Origin: Cristatella mucedo
Lineage: Eukaryota; Bryozoa; Phylactolaemata; Cristatellidae
NCBI GenBank assembly: GCA_009760855.2
Contig: WPIO01000004.1
Coordinates: 630,001 to 694,000, forward strand
Length of the DNA stretch: 64,000 nucleotides
Direction of reading: 5' to 3'
Within the stretch, counting starts at the first letter, position 1. Every line of letters starts with the position of its first letter. The position numbers and the translations under genes are program-made. Shown here piece by piece: positions 20,623 to 32,744 of the stretch. The notes beneath the pieces were generated by a model. The model was not told where the DNA came from. It made no database searches and worked only from the letters and a program-made list of their open reading frames with translations.

Positions 20623-21769
20623 TGCTGGGCTGAGACATGATACTTGCATGTTTTTGCATGCTCAGTTAAGCACGATACCGTGCACGTCAATGACCTGGTT
20701 ATCGCTTCTCTTGCAGAGAGCTGTAAAGTACATGTAATTCTTTTTTTGGGAACTATAAAACATCAATATTATTTTTATGTTAACCTTCGCATATGCCTGT
20801 ACTATATTGGTCATCTAATCCTCTAGATTTACCAAATTAGTTAAACTTCTGTTGCCAGCACTGGTAAGATTCTGTTTCAACTTCGTAATTGTCTCAGCAT
20901 GCATTACTCTCAGCAGACTGCTGGCAATAAATTTGCTTAAGACATTGACATCGATAGTATCTGGGTTTTTAGAGCATCGACACTGTTCGTGAGTCTTAAA
21001 GCAGGGTTGTTCTCAATCTGGCTTCTCTATTCCGCTTAGCTTCTGCTTTGCGACTCTGCTAAACTTGATCTCAAGCACTGCTACCCCCTTTGAGAAAGTT
21101 CAGTCGGAAATCTCTCTGTCGAATCCGAAATTTCGGCACAGCAATCGGAATACTGGAACTCACATGTCATGCCCTCATTTGCACGATTAGCGCAATGCTT
21201 GTACTCGTGGAGAGCTGAAGACATATTCCGTTGTCCATAGTCCAGCTGCTGCTTGCACAAGATGGCTTCTTGGGAAGGGTTCTCGTCGAGCATCTAACCT
21301 CCGACACCACGTGACACTCGCGAGCTTTACATGCTGGCGGCTCCAGAACTAGTCAAGTCTTCACCGCCAAAGCCCAGCGCTCGTAGCCGGTGCTTGGTGG
21401 TGAAACTCAATCGAGAAAGTCCACGTCCTAATATCAAATTAATGCCCGATTATAGTAAAGCTGTACAATACACAGCCAAGAAGGGCCGTGTGCTAGACGG
21501 AAAGTAAAGGAAAACTGACTCAGCATCACTTCGGGTGGTCTTTGATAGAGTCTAATCCTTAAATTAAAGACGTATCGGGCTCCTACTAATTATTGTTAAC
21601 AAGAGGTTCCTACTAGTCATTATTACCCAGGACCTGCCAATAACCTCAAGCAAGACCAAAAATATGGCTGATTTAGTATACTAATTAGTGCCATTTAGTA
21701 TTGCTATTTCAGCCACGGCCAGGCAAACGTTGCGTCGTCGATTTAATGAGTTGCCGCTCTGCTTTGGTG
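20623..21769. other. No gene seen
   Basis: AT-leaning sequence with short ORFs and no recognisable element. Confidence 0.45.
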
Positions 21770-21905
21770 TCAGGTATTAAGGCCTTTAACGACCCAGGTC
21801 AAGGGGCTCACCTTTCCGACCGCGGTCGTGGGCTCAAGCCCTGAGGGCGCATGTGAAGCGCCTGGATAGGGATTCAGTTCTACTAGAGTGCTATACAAAT
21901 TAATT
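21770..21905 (+). mobile_element. SINE-A copy, diverged head
   Basis: The B-box ggtcgtgggctcaagccctg, tgaagcgcctggatagggat and gtgctatacaaattaatta define it. An AT-rich tail follows. Confidence 0.75.
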
Positions 21906-22420
21906 ATAAATATATATAGGTATATTATATATGTATGATTCCACCATCTCCATTATATATATATATATATATATAAACTTATTTTTAAAATAAATGAAGC
22001 CAACTCTCGAAGTAGACTTGGGATATAAGTATATATCCTGTGGCTTAATAAATAAGTTGTATGAATAATTATTTATTTATAATGCTTATTATTTATATTA
22101 AATTAAACTTAGTAATTATAAATTACAGTTATTTTAACATAATAAAAATATATTAACATACAATTATAATATAAATAGTATACATACATATATATATATT
22201 AATTGTACATTAATATATAATAACATTCAATTATAATCAATAATATATAAATGTATTAAACATTATTTTTATATTATATATAAATATTAAATACAATACC
22301 GTATATAAATATAACTAAATTTATGATGTATTCATATTTTTGATTATCTAATATATTGAATATATATATATAATTTAATTTAACATAATTCAATAAATAG
22401 TTAAAATACATTTCCGTTTC
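21906..22420. other. Extremely AT-rich island
   Basis: About 500 bases of almost only A and T, not a simple dinucleotide repeat, starting at the SINE-A tail and ending sharply near 22408. No ORF of note and no mitochondrial gene recognised. Confidence 0.7.
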
Positions 22421-22865
22421 CGGAAGCATGGCTCTCAGGGTCTGCCGAGTAGTGTACCTTTGAGGCTTCACGGTCCATCGGTAGAGGGGGCCGCCAGGAC
22501 TACTAGGATACAGCAACGGTATTTTTTGCGGTGCTCTTTCGGAAGCGTTGACTTCTAAAGTGACCTATTTTCAGTGTCCTTCGGTTTTTAGGAATTGCTA
22601 GCCAGTAAGATAGCTGTGTAAATCAGCTGTCTAAGCTACTGAGTAACGATTACCAATGGTTCATACTCGTAGCAAGTAGCTGAGGATACTGAAAATTCAG
22701 CCAGTTCATTTTAACAACGGATTTAGCTGCGTGGCAAAATCCGCAGTATTTATCTCTCTTGCACTTCAAGCCCACACCCCCCATACGAACGTTCCGGGCC
22801 GACCGGGTGGCGATCGCGAGTTCCCAAAGGAAGCTAACAATCTTAAGAGTTTAGTGATAAAATAG
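22421..22865. other. No gene seen
   Basis: Unique-looking sequence without ORF or repeat signature. Confidence 0.4.
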
Positions 22866-22867
22866 GA

Positions 22868-22928
<61 letters not shown>
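22866..22928. repeat. (AT)n(GT)n compound microsatellite
   Basis: About 15 AT then 17 GT units, joined to the 3' end of a minus-strand SINE-A. Confidence 0.95.
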
Positions 22929-22930
<2 letters not shown>

Positions 22931-22935
22931 AAAAT

Positions 22936-23260
22936 ATATCATTCATTTGTATAGCACCCTGAGGGAACTTAATCTCTATTCAGGTGCTTCACATGTGCTA
23001 CGGAGCTTGAATCCATGACCTCGGTCATCAAATAGAGCCGTAATGGCTCACTAGGTAAGGTGGTTGCTTTTCACGACCTCGGGGCCGAGGTCGTGGGTTC
23101 GAATCCTGCGATGGGCGATCCTTTATTGCCACTGCAAGCGGTGGTGATAGCCATAAAGGCTCTTCTGTCGCTATACAAAAAAAGGCTGTTAAAATATACA
23201 TTCACATTGACCTTGGTCGAAGCGAGCACCTTAAACACTAGGCCAAGCTTGCGAAAATAG
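22936..23260 (-). mobile_element. SINE-A interrupted by a SINE-B
   Basis: The 3' half lies at 22936-23030 and the tRNA-like 5' half at about 23205-23260 (accttggtcgaagcgagcac, ttaaacactaggccaagctt). A complete plus-strand SINE-B separates them. Confidence 0.8.
23031..23200 (+). mobile_element. SINE-B, near-complete copy nested in SINE-A
   Basis: A-box taatggctcactaggtaagg, a self-complementary cgacctcggggccgaggtcg, B-box gtgggttcgaatcctgcgat, then gcaagcggtggtgatagcca and an aaaggctgttaaa end. A good reference copy. Confidence 0.88.
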
Positions 23261-23874
23261 TATTGAAAGATACATTATTTACATAACGGCTCTAACGGCA
23301 TGTCGGGAGACGCAGATTCAGGTATCCCAAAGAAGGGGAAACCACTTGTATTTTTATACTTTCAGATCAATCATTATTTTTAGATAGATTAAAATAGGGC
23401 TGCAAAGCAGCAGGCGTTTGGTGGTAGTACCTCGGGCTTTCAAAAGGTGGGTGTGAACTATTTTTTCTAGTGCGGCGAAAGAAGCTTCCCGGTGGCGTGT
23501 CCTGGTAACGGAGTTAAAGGCTGTCAAAATTTAAATTTTTTAAATAATAGCTACATTGAACACCTAAAATAAAGATACGCTTGAAAATAAGCAGCTTTTG
23601 AAGGGATTCGCCAGAGAGCTTTCCTCAGCCGACTCCAATGGTATGTCCTTGACCTCACGACACGCCTTTCAAGGTCGAGGTGTAGGCCGCCCGTGGCAAA
23701 ATCCCAACTACCCCCTCACCTCACGAGAGCAATTTTAGCGTCCTGCGCAAGAACGCTACCCGCATCCAGGAAGCGACGACTCGTCTTCCAAAAGGTCAAA
23801 GTGAGCGCGCGAAAATGCGGACGGACACCGTCGTGTACGCTGTGTTCGCTGAACGACTCTCTAGCTGATGCGAT

Positions 23875-23877
<3 letters not shown>

Positions 23878-23952
<75 letters not shown>
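23878..23952. repeat. (GA)n microsatellite
   Basis: About 36 GA units inside a CpG-rich block (23690-24340) that has ORFs but no recognised gene. Confidence 0.97.
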
Positions 23953-23957
<5 letters not shown>

Positions 23958-24358
23958 GGCGAGTGAGCGCAAGCCGAGGAAAGGACAGTGGTCATTCGCT
24001 TTGCATGGTCCGGCGCGGAAGAGTCGGTCAGGCAGTTAGCGGCGGCGGCGCGCGTCGACGGGCCGAGGCCAGCGACGCGCGCCTGCGTCGTCTGGCGTTG
24101 GGTGGAATTAAGGATGAGACTCGCCAGTTTCTCTCCCGTCGCGGCGTTCGGCGTGCGGCCCCGGTCTTTGTTTTGAGCTGCCAGCGCACTAGCTGCGCCG
24201 AAGATTCTCGGCCCGACTGCACGAGGGACACGAGCGGACGTAGCCCACGTCTCGGAGCCAAGTCACGAGGACGCGGCGGCAACCGAGCGGGCGAGCGGCT
24301 AGCGAGCGCGAGCGCTCGCTAGAAACGCGCGGATAAGCGGCGGCAACTAGGACGCTGC

Positions 24359-24542
24359 GGTGACCCCCGAAGGTGACCCCCGAAGGTGACCCCCGAAGGT
24401 GACCCCCGAAGGTGACCCCCGAAGGTGACCCCCGAAGGTGACCCCCGAAGGTGGCCCCCGAAGGTGACCCCCGAAGGTGACCCCCGAAGGTGACCCCCGA
24501 AGGTGACCCCCGAAGGTGACCCCCGAAGGTGACCCCCGAAGG
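24359..24542. repeat. 13-base minisatellite, unit GGTGACCCCCGAA
   Basis: About fourteen near-identical copies, one with GGTGGCCCCCGAA. Because 13 is not a multiple of 3, every open frame translates to the same 13-residue repeat, which explains the long minus-strand ORFs here. Confidence 0.97.
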
Positions 24543-25029
24543 GGCGCCGCTACTGCAGTCGGAGGAGGGATTTCTTGGGGCTGCATCTCTGGAAAGAGCT
24601 TCCGGGGAACGAAGAGTGGCACGAACGGCTGCGGAGCTATGGCTATAGGCGTCGGAAGATAGACTCCAGCGGTTGCTGTGCACGCGCAGTTTGCTCACGT
24701 GCGTCGATGCGGCAGAAATCGAGAACGCCCACGCCCTAGAGCGTATAGGGGGAGCCCTCCGTTCGAGATCTCTGTGTGTGAGGAGCTTCCAAATTTCGGA
24801 CCACGGACCGGAGACCTCGTAAGAGCTCATAGGAAGCGAGGCCTGACGAACGCAGTCGGCGAGCCAGTCCGTGGGCACTCCTTAATCTAGAGGGAAGCAA
24901 TCGCTTTCAGCGTGCATCTCTTGTGCGATCTCGACAAACTTTCGTCTGGAAACTGGCTAAGAAGGTCCAGCGATTTACGAATCTGGCTTCTCCGGGGTCT
25001 TCCGGGAAGCTTGGCATTCACTAGCTCAT
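24543..25029. other. No gene seen
   Basis: GC-moderate sequence after the minisatellite. Its only long ORF is an extension of the minisatellite frame. Confidence 0.4.
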
Positions 25030-25480
25030 TATAAAAGTAGTAATAAAAATACATTTATAATATGCCCTCAGAGAATTTGACCTTTTTCTAGGCACTTTAT
25101 GTACGCTGTAAAGGAAGCAGGATCGAACGGTTAGTAAAAGCATGCACACAATCAACAAGGATTTAGAGTTGACAAACACAGGGGTCAGCATGCACAGATG
25201 ATTAGTGGCAGCAGGCAGTGTCAGTACGAGTCACGAGAACCCACTAAATGCTGTGACAAAGAGGTGCGTTTTTAGCTTTTTTTAATGTCAAGACAGGGAT
25301 CTCGTGATGTCAGTCTGGAGTTTGTTCCAGGCTTTGGGAGCATACGAACTAAAGTCACGGTTTCCAAAGGATTTGAGCTTCGCACGAGGTGTAGCTACAC
25401 GATTTGGTTCAGAAAAGCGAGTGTTACGATGCCTAGCCTGGTGGGGGAGGCAATATTTCTTATATTAAGGCTGGAGCATA
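25030..25480 (-). mobile_element. LINE-B 3' end
   Basis: Inverted tail (ccctcagagaatttgacc, aggcactttatgtacgctg), 3' UTR and degraded ORF2 end, corresponding to AKHRNTRFSE and YAPKAWN-like segments. Confidence 0.8.
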
Positions 25481-27097
25481 ACTTGAAATCACAGCAGCAA
25501 CAAATGATATATGGCTCGAACTTCCAGCCGTATACTACGATAAAGAATACTCTTCGCTCAGTCCCTCACAGGGCAACTCAGGCTGCCGCTGCATTACGTT
25601 TTATTGCGCAAGAATGAAATGGAAATCACATCTGAATGAATTACACCTGATTTCTAATGAGATTCGCAGCGCACCATTTTATCTGCCTCGCAGCCACTTA
25701 AGGTTGCTATCCCTATGGGCGACGTTCTGTGATCTCGTTTCTGTGCCATTTGCTGCAGGTCGGAAGATGGCACAGAGTAATGCGGTGGGTGCGCATAGCC
25801 CCTGGGACGTGCGCGGCTAAGAATCAGTGTCGACCGTTCGTGCACATATTCAGGCGCTATTAATGCGGCAATTAATGCAAGTACTCATCGATGAAGTTAG
25901 TCAATTGCTTCCGCACCGACAAGGTCGCGGCGTGCATTGAAGCGTTCGAATGAATTATTCATGCGGATCCACGTGGTTTGCGTCCCCCCCCCCCGCCTGC
26001 CCCGAGAGAGATTTGCTCATTGACCCTGCTAATGGCTGAGTTGCGAAAGCAGTAGCTCGCTGTTGAAGAAAAATGGATGAGTAGGCAACGTGTTAACAAT
26101 CTGGGTAAGAAGGAGAGACCCAGCGGAAAGTTGATCGCGCGTTAGTAGCCGGAAGTAGTGGGATCGAATCTTGCAGCTGCAGGCGATTCTTTAGGATATG
26201 CCGACGCTCCAGCTGACTCTTCTGCTGCGATATAAAACGAGGCTACTAATCGGTTACTGTTTACCATACCTGACTCACTGTTCCTACCTGACAGGCATCG
26301 CGAGGGACAAAGCGATACACCGGCTGTAGTCGTTGACACGTGTAGCGTGCCCAGAAAAGGCTAAAAGGATTTGGTCATTCTGCCTTTTTCAAACTATCGC
26401 TCCTTTGTGGCCAGTGCTATTGGCGACACGCCTAAGTCCTGTATACTCACCCATTCAGTGGAATCTGTTGATTTTGCAGTGTTTCGCGAGTGAAGCAATC
26501 ATCTACTGTCAATTGTCAATCTCTAGTGGCCAACCACAGCAGACGTAGCGGTTGCAGCTCGACAGCAAAGTGCAATATAAAAAACATAGTTGTGCATCTA
26601 GGTAGTAGAGCTTGTATCAGCTTGAGCCCGAATTCAGTCATTTAAAGCCAAACGCTAAAGCCATGTGTCGAGTGCAGTTAAATTGCGGCCTCAACAGCCC
26701 AACCGGTACCGCTCTGGACCAGAGCGGTACAGCCCTGAACCAGAGCGGTACAGCCACGGACCAGAGCGGTACAGCCCAGGCTGGACCAGAAAGATTACGG
26801 GATTGGATCGCGTTCGAGGCGAATTTTTACTTTGCTCTCAGGCCTTTGGTAGGAGGCCGACGTTCTATTCGTGGACTCAAATTACTTTGGTGCTACCAGC
26901 TTGGACGGCTGGCTCGAAACATAAGGCGTCCTCTGATGTCTAGCGTGGTTGGAGCGAATGAGGCATAGAGTGGCTCTCAAATCTGAAAGTGCTTATACCT
27001 GTATGGGAACAAGTCTGGACACCGGCGCGTCGTACTCATCGGCTTTTAAGTTTGGTCTCCCGATCGCATCCCCGGCTGAGTACACATTCGGAATACT
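25481..27097. other. No gene; diverged SINE-B and a 21-base tandem repeat
   Basis: A plus-strand SINE-B remnant is at about 26120-26262 (gtgggatcgaatcttgcagc, cttctgctgcgatataaaac, gaggctactaatcgg). Three copies of ACCAGAGCGGTACAGCC-based 21-mers stand at 26716-26778. Nothing else recognised. Confidence 0.5.
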
Positions 27098-27262
27098 AGT
27101 TGATTTAACAGCCTCCTTTGTATGGCGACAGAAGAGTCTTTGCGGCTATCACAACCGCTCGCAGCTTCAATAGCGGATCGCTCACCGCAGAATTCGAACC
27201 CACGACCCGGGAGCGAGGTCGTGAAAAGCAACCGCCTTGCCTACTGTGCCATCGCGGCTCGG
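27098..27262 (-). mobile_element. SINE-B copy
   Basis: Inverted SINE-B with ttgatttaacagcctccttt at its 3' end, the Cys-like B-box gaattcgaacccacgacc and the head gtgccatcgcggctcgg. Confidence 0.85.
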
Positions 27263-27373
27263 TTAGGATTCGAGCAATCGACAGGCATTCTTATGGCAAT
27301 ACAGCCAGCAACCTCTGCCCGAATCTGCTCACATTGAAGAGAACGGAGTGTCAAATCACCGGAAAGAATTGTC

Positions 27374-27445
27374 TTAATAATAATAGTAATAAATTTTGTG
27401 TATCACCCTCAGATAAGTAAATCTCTTTTTATACACTCTACACTA
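27374..27445 (-). mobile_element. LINE-B tail remnant
   Basis: Inverted aataataatagtaataa and accctcagataagtaaatct words match a short decayed LINE-B tail. Confidence 0.5.
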
Positions 27446-28254
27446 TCTTGACTATCGCGGACTACTTGATCGGGGCAACCTCTGCATGACCGGTTGGATA
27501 TAGGAAAGGCCGCGGTCAGAGGAAACAGCGCACGAATTCGCAGCACGCTGGTTGGATGGCATGCGAGTCGGCTCAAGCACTTAAGCAGTCCCGTGGACCG
27601 AGCTAAGGCGCGAGGGAGGAAATCGTGTGACTTGCCCCATTATCTGTGGGCAAAGTAGGATCAATTGCCGTCACGGCGAACTTTGGTCAGGTGACAACTT
27701 TGTAAAAAAATAGACCGCTGTTTTCGGATCTCGGCAGTCGATTCCTTAGAGTAGTGGCGTTCCTAGGATACTATACGCCCGAGAACGAACTACACAGATG
27801 GTGCCCCTCCCAGTATTAGGCGCTCAATTGGCGCCGCCCCCTGATTCAGCGCCCGGGGACATATGCCCTCCTGCCCCCTTCGGTAAGTCACTGGATTAGA
27901 GCACGTCCTGTCAGGTGGTACGGAGCCATTGCGAATGAATGCACACGCGAAGACACAGCCTGCTTCTATAGGAATTCACAGTAGAAGAGCATCTCTGCCA
28001 CTTGATTTTGCTGATGGCTGCCGCTTAGTTGTCTTTCGCATATGGGCAGCCTCGCTCAGGTACGTGAGACAAGCATTGCTAGTCAGGGATATATGTAGCA
28101 GCTCACTGCCTGCGAACTCGCTTCGCTGAGTCCTAGTAGTTTCGTCACGGAAGACAACTCTGTGCCATCTTTCCGCTTGACGGAAGTGCGGAATCTTGCC
28201 ACGTGACGAAAGTTCGCCATCTTGGGGCGAGACGCATTTTCTCAATTTTATTTG
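27446..28254. other. No gene seen
   Basis: Mixed sequence, ORFs under 100 codons without features. Confidence 0.4.
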
Positions 28255-28257
28255 TAG

Positions 28258-28259
28258 AT

Positions 28260-28357
<98 letters not shown>

Positions 28358-28395
28358 CCTATGTATTTAATGTATATATATGTGTGTGTGTGCGC

Positions 28396-28426
<31 letters not shown>

Positions 28427-28447
28427 TGTGTGCGTGAGTGTGTGTAT
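28258..28447. repeat. (AT)n and (GT)n compound microsatellite
   Basis: About 44 AT units at 28268-28356, then GT/GCGT units at 28380-28445, abutting a SINE-A 3' end. Confidence 0.95.
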
Positions 28448-28602
28448 GATTCATTTGTATAGCACCTTAAGGGAACTTAATCTCTATCCTGGCGATGTTC
28501 ATATGCCTCAGGGCTTGAGCCAAAGACCTCGGCCGTCCATTGCAAATTACCTCGATCTCGATCGTCAAAGGCGAGTGCCTTAACCAAAGGGCCTAACCAG
28601 GG
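28448..28602 (-). mobile_element. SINE-A copy with an expanded middle
   Basis: It has the inverted 3' end ttcatttgtatagcacctta, cttgagccaaagacctcgg (B-box region) and gcgagtgccttaaccaaagg (A-box region). About 40 extra bases separate the boxes. Confidence 0.75.
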
Positions 28603-29134
28603 CTCGATCGGACTGCTTGCACGGCCGAAAGGAGCCGTGCTATAGCTAATCTGGCCGAAGCTCCGCCTCCAGACTAAGCCTTAGCTTGTAACTAGATTAG
28701 TGGCTGGCGTGAGCTCGCAGAACGCTCGTTTCCCTTTTTTGGCAGTCCTAAGCCGATCGTTGCATTTCGCTCCGGCCGGATGCGCTGGTCCGTCCGCAGG
28801 GAGACCGAACATCGCGAGCGTGCCAGGGTCCCACGATTAGCCCGCAATCACCACGTCAGTAGCATCTGAGGAATGCTGCCCAGTCACTTTTCTATTGCCA
28901 CTGACTGTCATTGACAAGCCACAGGCGGCTTTTTCGCTGCATATAGATATGTATATATATATATATATGCATATTTGCCAGTTATATACAGAGCTGGAGT
29001 GACGACCTTGTGACCTTTACCTGTCGCTAGAGCTGCCTGGCGGCTGCTCTAGCCCCTTCCCGCTTAAAGTCGGGGTTGCTCAGACACGGATACTGCATCT
29101 AAATAGGTCCATACATTTGTGACGTTTCGACTTC
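28603..29134. other. No gene seen
   Basis: GC-moderate sequence with a small hairpin (GCACGGC/GCCGTGC at 28619-28640). Confidence 0.4.
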
Positions 29135-29989
29135 TACGACTCACTTCTTGCTGGTCTGTGCAATCAGGCGCCTACAGTTGGTGAAAAACTCTGCTGCAAG
29201 TCTTTTGTGAGCAGTCGCGCGAGTTGCCACACCACACCGCTTCCCGCTGACCTGCACCGGGTTCCAGTAAAGTAGCGCTTCGACTTCAAGGCTCTGTCAC
29301 TCACTTTGTCACGCCCCTTCATTTTTTAACTCCTGCCTACCTATCAGAATCTAGTCCTCCCCCAACAGGCTAGGCATTTTACTACCCGCTTTTCGGAATC
29401 AAGTCGTTTAGTTTCACCTTTTGTGAACCTCAAATCCTCTGGAGACCGTGCCTCTAGTTCGTATGCTCCCAAGGCCTGGAACTCAGTCCCGACTGACGTC
29501 ACGACATACCCTGACCTGACGACATTTTAAATGCAGCTAAAAACGCAACTTTTTATCGCAGCATTTACTGGGTCCTCGTGATTCGTCCTTTGTGTCCATG
29601 TACGTACTGACACTGTGCATGCTGCCACTATCGATACTTGCATCCTGACCTTGTGCATGTAACCTCTAACCATGTTATGCTAAGCGTGATGACACACTAG
29701 GTAAGGCGGTTGCTTTTCATGACCTCGGCGCGATGTCGTGGGTTCGAATCCCGCAGTGGACAACCCTTTATCGCCATTGCAAGCGGTGGGGATAGCCATT
29801 AAGGCTCTTCTGTCGCTGTACAAAAGAGGCTGTTAAATCAGCTAGTATTGTTTTAATTTTTTTGGGCTAGCTAACATTGATCATACTACCACTAAACATT
29901 TGAACATGCTTTCCCTTGTAGCATATGTAAAGTGCTTAGAAAGAGATCAAGTTCTCTGAGAGCGATAAGCAAATATATTATTATTATCA
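29135..29989 (+). mobile_element. LINE-B 3' part, interrupted by SINE-B
   Basis: ORF2 C-terminal remnants (LADLH-like, SRPFIF, YAPKAWNSVPTDVTT, PDLTTF), the 3' UTR, then a SINE-B at about 29690-29858, after which the 3' UTR resumes and ends gttctctgagagcgataagc and (ATT)n. Confidence 0.85.
29690..29858 (+). mobile_element. SINE-B nested in LINE-B
   Basis: Complete SINE-B: gacacactaggtaaggcggt, gtgggttcgaatcccgcagt, caagcggtggggatagccat and gaggctgttaaatcagct. Confidence 0.88.
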
Positions 29990-29993
29990 TTAC

Positions 29994-30153
29994 AGTCGAC
30001 TTCGCTTACAAGAGTATGCTCGGGCCTTATGTTATATGCGGAGTATTCGCATATGCAAATTGAGACTAAAATTACAAAAATCTGGACGCAGAACTGCTAT
30101 TCTCGTAAGCGGATTATTCTTATATCCGATATTTTTATACGCGGAGTCGACTG
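29994..30153. mobile_element. 160-base TA-flanked MITE (TIR CAGTCGACT)
   Basis: Left end CAGTCGACTTCGCTTACAAG and right end, inverted, CAGTCGACTCCGCGTATAAA, flanked by TA on both sides. It carries no ORF of its own. The structure suits a Tc1/mariner/pogo-type non-autonomous element. It sits in a LINE-B ATT tail. Confidence 0.85.
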
Positions 30154-31992
30154 TATTACTCAACATGCCCCGCCTCCCGAATGCGCTTGCTCGCCTCGAA
30201 CGGCTCGAAGTCACGCTCACGACTCGAGGGGGCCGAGAAGTGAGAGGTCAATCACAGCCAGCGCCGCAGGACGCCTTAAAGAGTCAACAGCAGAGGAACC
30301 TTTGATGCTCGAGGCTACCGCCACAGTTAAAGAGCTCCCCGAGAGCCGAGCCAAAGATAGCGGGCTGTTTTTGCGTAGACACGTGGACGTCTTCACTCCA
30401 ACCTATTTGTAACTTCGAAGACTGCAAAAGAGCTCACCTAGCTGAAGTCATTAGCCCTCCTTCGGCTGGCACTTCGAATGGCTTCAGGGGCCGCCTAGTG
30501 CTCAGACCTCAGCGGGTCAAGGCTAATACAAATGGCAATGGCATTTGTATGGCGCCCAGTGAGAGCTAAATCCCCTGCTAGGCAGTTGGCGCAGGGCCTC
30601 CAAGTCTCACCCACCTTCCCGCGAGTCGGTGTAACAGCTAAGCGAACCTCGAGCGGGCGGCGTCGATTGCTTCCGCACGAGGTGCTAAGAAAAAGCCCTA
30701 CCCAGCGCTAGATTAGAAGCCCAGAAAAGGAAGCCCTTGCTGGGTCCAAGTCCCCTGGCTGCTAAATCCTCAAATTCCGAGTAAGATGCCCCCCCCCAGA
30801 GCAGAGTCGAGGCTGAATGGCGATCCCTCTAGTTCGCGCGCTCGCTTTCGCCAGCGGCCGCTGCCTTCGTCATCGTCGTCGAATCCAGAGTGCCAAAGCC
30901 GGCCGCAGGCGAGCGACGAGTACCCAAGGGACGGACGTATGCGAGCAGATGTGAGTGTGTATGTATATATATATATATATGTGTGTGACGTATGCGAGCA
31001 GATGATGCTCAGAACGCTTGCTGTCGCACCGGAAGAAGGAGGAAGGGGCTCGAGCGTCAGCGGGGGGGGGGGGCCTGCCTGGCTCGGCGCTACATTCGCC
31101 GTATTACGGCGGCCAGCTTCACCACAGCGAGTCCTCTTCGCTCGCGTCTAATGAGCGCCGAGCGAGCGCAGTTCGAGCCGATGGCGTCTTCATCGCTACT
31201 TTCTTACGGGTCTTACTTATCTCGTCGATTATATTATCCTTATCCTTGTTATTACTTTTTATCTTTGTTATAGATTACTTTTTAATTTTACCCTTATTAT
31301 TACAGTTGTATTAATATCTTTATTATTACTTATCCTAGCGATTACATTTTTTTTATGCAGATTGATGCCAGCGATGCGAGGCAGCGGCCGCCCGGCGACA
31401 GCTTGAAAGAGATCCGATACGATTTTCATCCGATTAGCTCCGCGCCTAAGTGAGTGGACGAAAATAATTTTTCGACCTTTGCCCAATGCCCGTTCATTGC
31501 CACCGACTGACCGGGACTCTGCTCCGCATCGGCCACACGGCTTGGGAGCGCAGTTTATACTGCTGCCTGCCCTTTAGGTGTACATGGCGCTGGAGCCGAT
31601 GAGGCCGGGCGATGGTGAGAGAGCTTCGCTGAACGTAGTCGCACGGTGGCGCTTGAGTCTGGTGAGTGAGTCAGCATTTCCAGACCTTGGCCCGCTAATT
31701 CCCTTTAGCTCCGTCTCGCTGGCCAATTGAGAGCGATTGTGGGCGGCCGACTACGGCACCGCGAACGGTTGGCGCCCAGATGCGAGACAATTTAACCGCT
31801 GGGCGGATTCAGCACCCGAAGCCGCTCGTTGCAGCCGGTGCTCGGAACTCCTGGCGGCGGCGGTGGCTCAGGCTGCAATGCACGGTATCATCGCATCCAC
31901 TCCCGAACGTGCTCGCTCTCTAAATCAATTAGGACTGACTTTATTATTCTATAATTCATTATAGAATATAAATAGTATTCATTACTATTTTG
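30154..31992. other. No gene; fragment of SINE-A tail
   Basis: A minus SINE-A 3' remnant is at about 30540-30595. 30790-31180 is GC-rich with a G run at 31061. 31200-31345 is TTAT-rich. Short ORFs only. Confidence 0.4.
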
Positions 31993-31999
31993 TATATGC

Positions 32000-32250
32000 A
32001 GTCGACTGAGAGTATAGGAATATCAGATGTAGGAATACTCCACTTTTATGAATAGCAGTTCCGCGTCCCAGATTTACTCTATAATAATAATAATGCATTT
32101 AATATAGCACCATCAGAGAACTCTATCTCTTTCTAGGCACTTTACATTTGATGCACTCTAGTTATAGTCTCACTCCGCATATGAGAATACTCCCGCCTAT
32201 AAGAATGGCAACTTTCCGGCCCCAGTGTATTCTTATAAGTGAAATTGACT

Positions 32251-32253
<3 letters not shown>
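32000..32253. mobile_element. Second CAGTCGACT MITE, split by a LINE-B tail
   Basis: Left end CAGTCGACTGAGAG and right end, inverted, CAGTCAATTTCACTTATAAG resemble the MITE at 29994. A minus LINE-B tail (about 32084-32158, with atagcaccatcagagaactc and aggcactttacatttg) interrupts it. Confidence 0.7.
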
Positions 32254-32320
<67 letters not shown>

Positions 32321-32345
32321 GCTAATATATATATATATATATATA
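32254..32345. repeat. (AT)n and (GA)n microsatellite
   Basis: AT units with a GA run at 32299-32321. Confidence 0.95.
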
Positions 32346-32474
32346 TCATTGAATAATTAGGGGTTAATATATATTTATATATGAGTTATATATAAGCTTG
32401 CGTATTATCTAATAAATTATGTAACAATAAAGTATATATTTATGTATATAATATATAAATATGTCAATAAACAC

Positions 32475-32695
<221 letters not shown>

Positions 32696-32744
32696 GCCCC
32701 GACTCATTCGATGGCTTGTTTATTTCTGCAAATGTGTAGAACAA

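Noticed and set aside
21906-22420. Nuclear copy of mitochondrial DNA
   Set aside because: AT-rich, but no mitochondrial protein, rRNA or tRNA sequence was recognised.
24189-24878. 229-codon minus ORF
   Set aside because: Its core is the 13-base minisatellite, and flanks show no domain.
28258-28462. Tyr-Ile repeat ORF
   Set aside because: Translation of AT and GT microsatellites.
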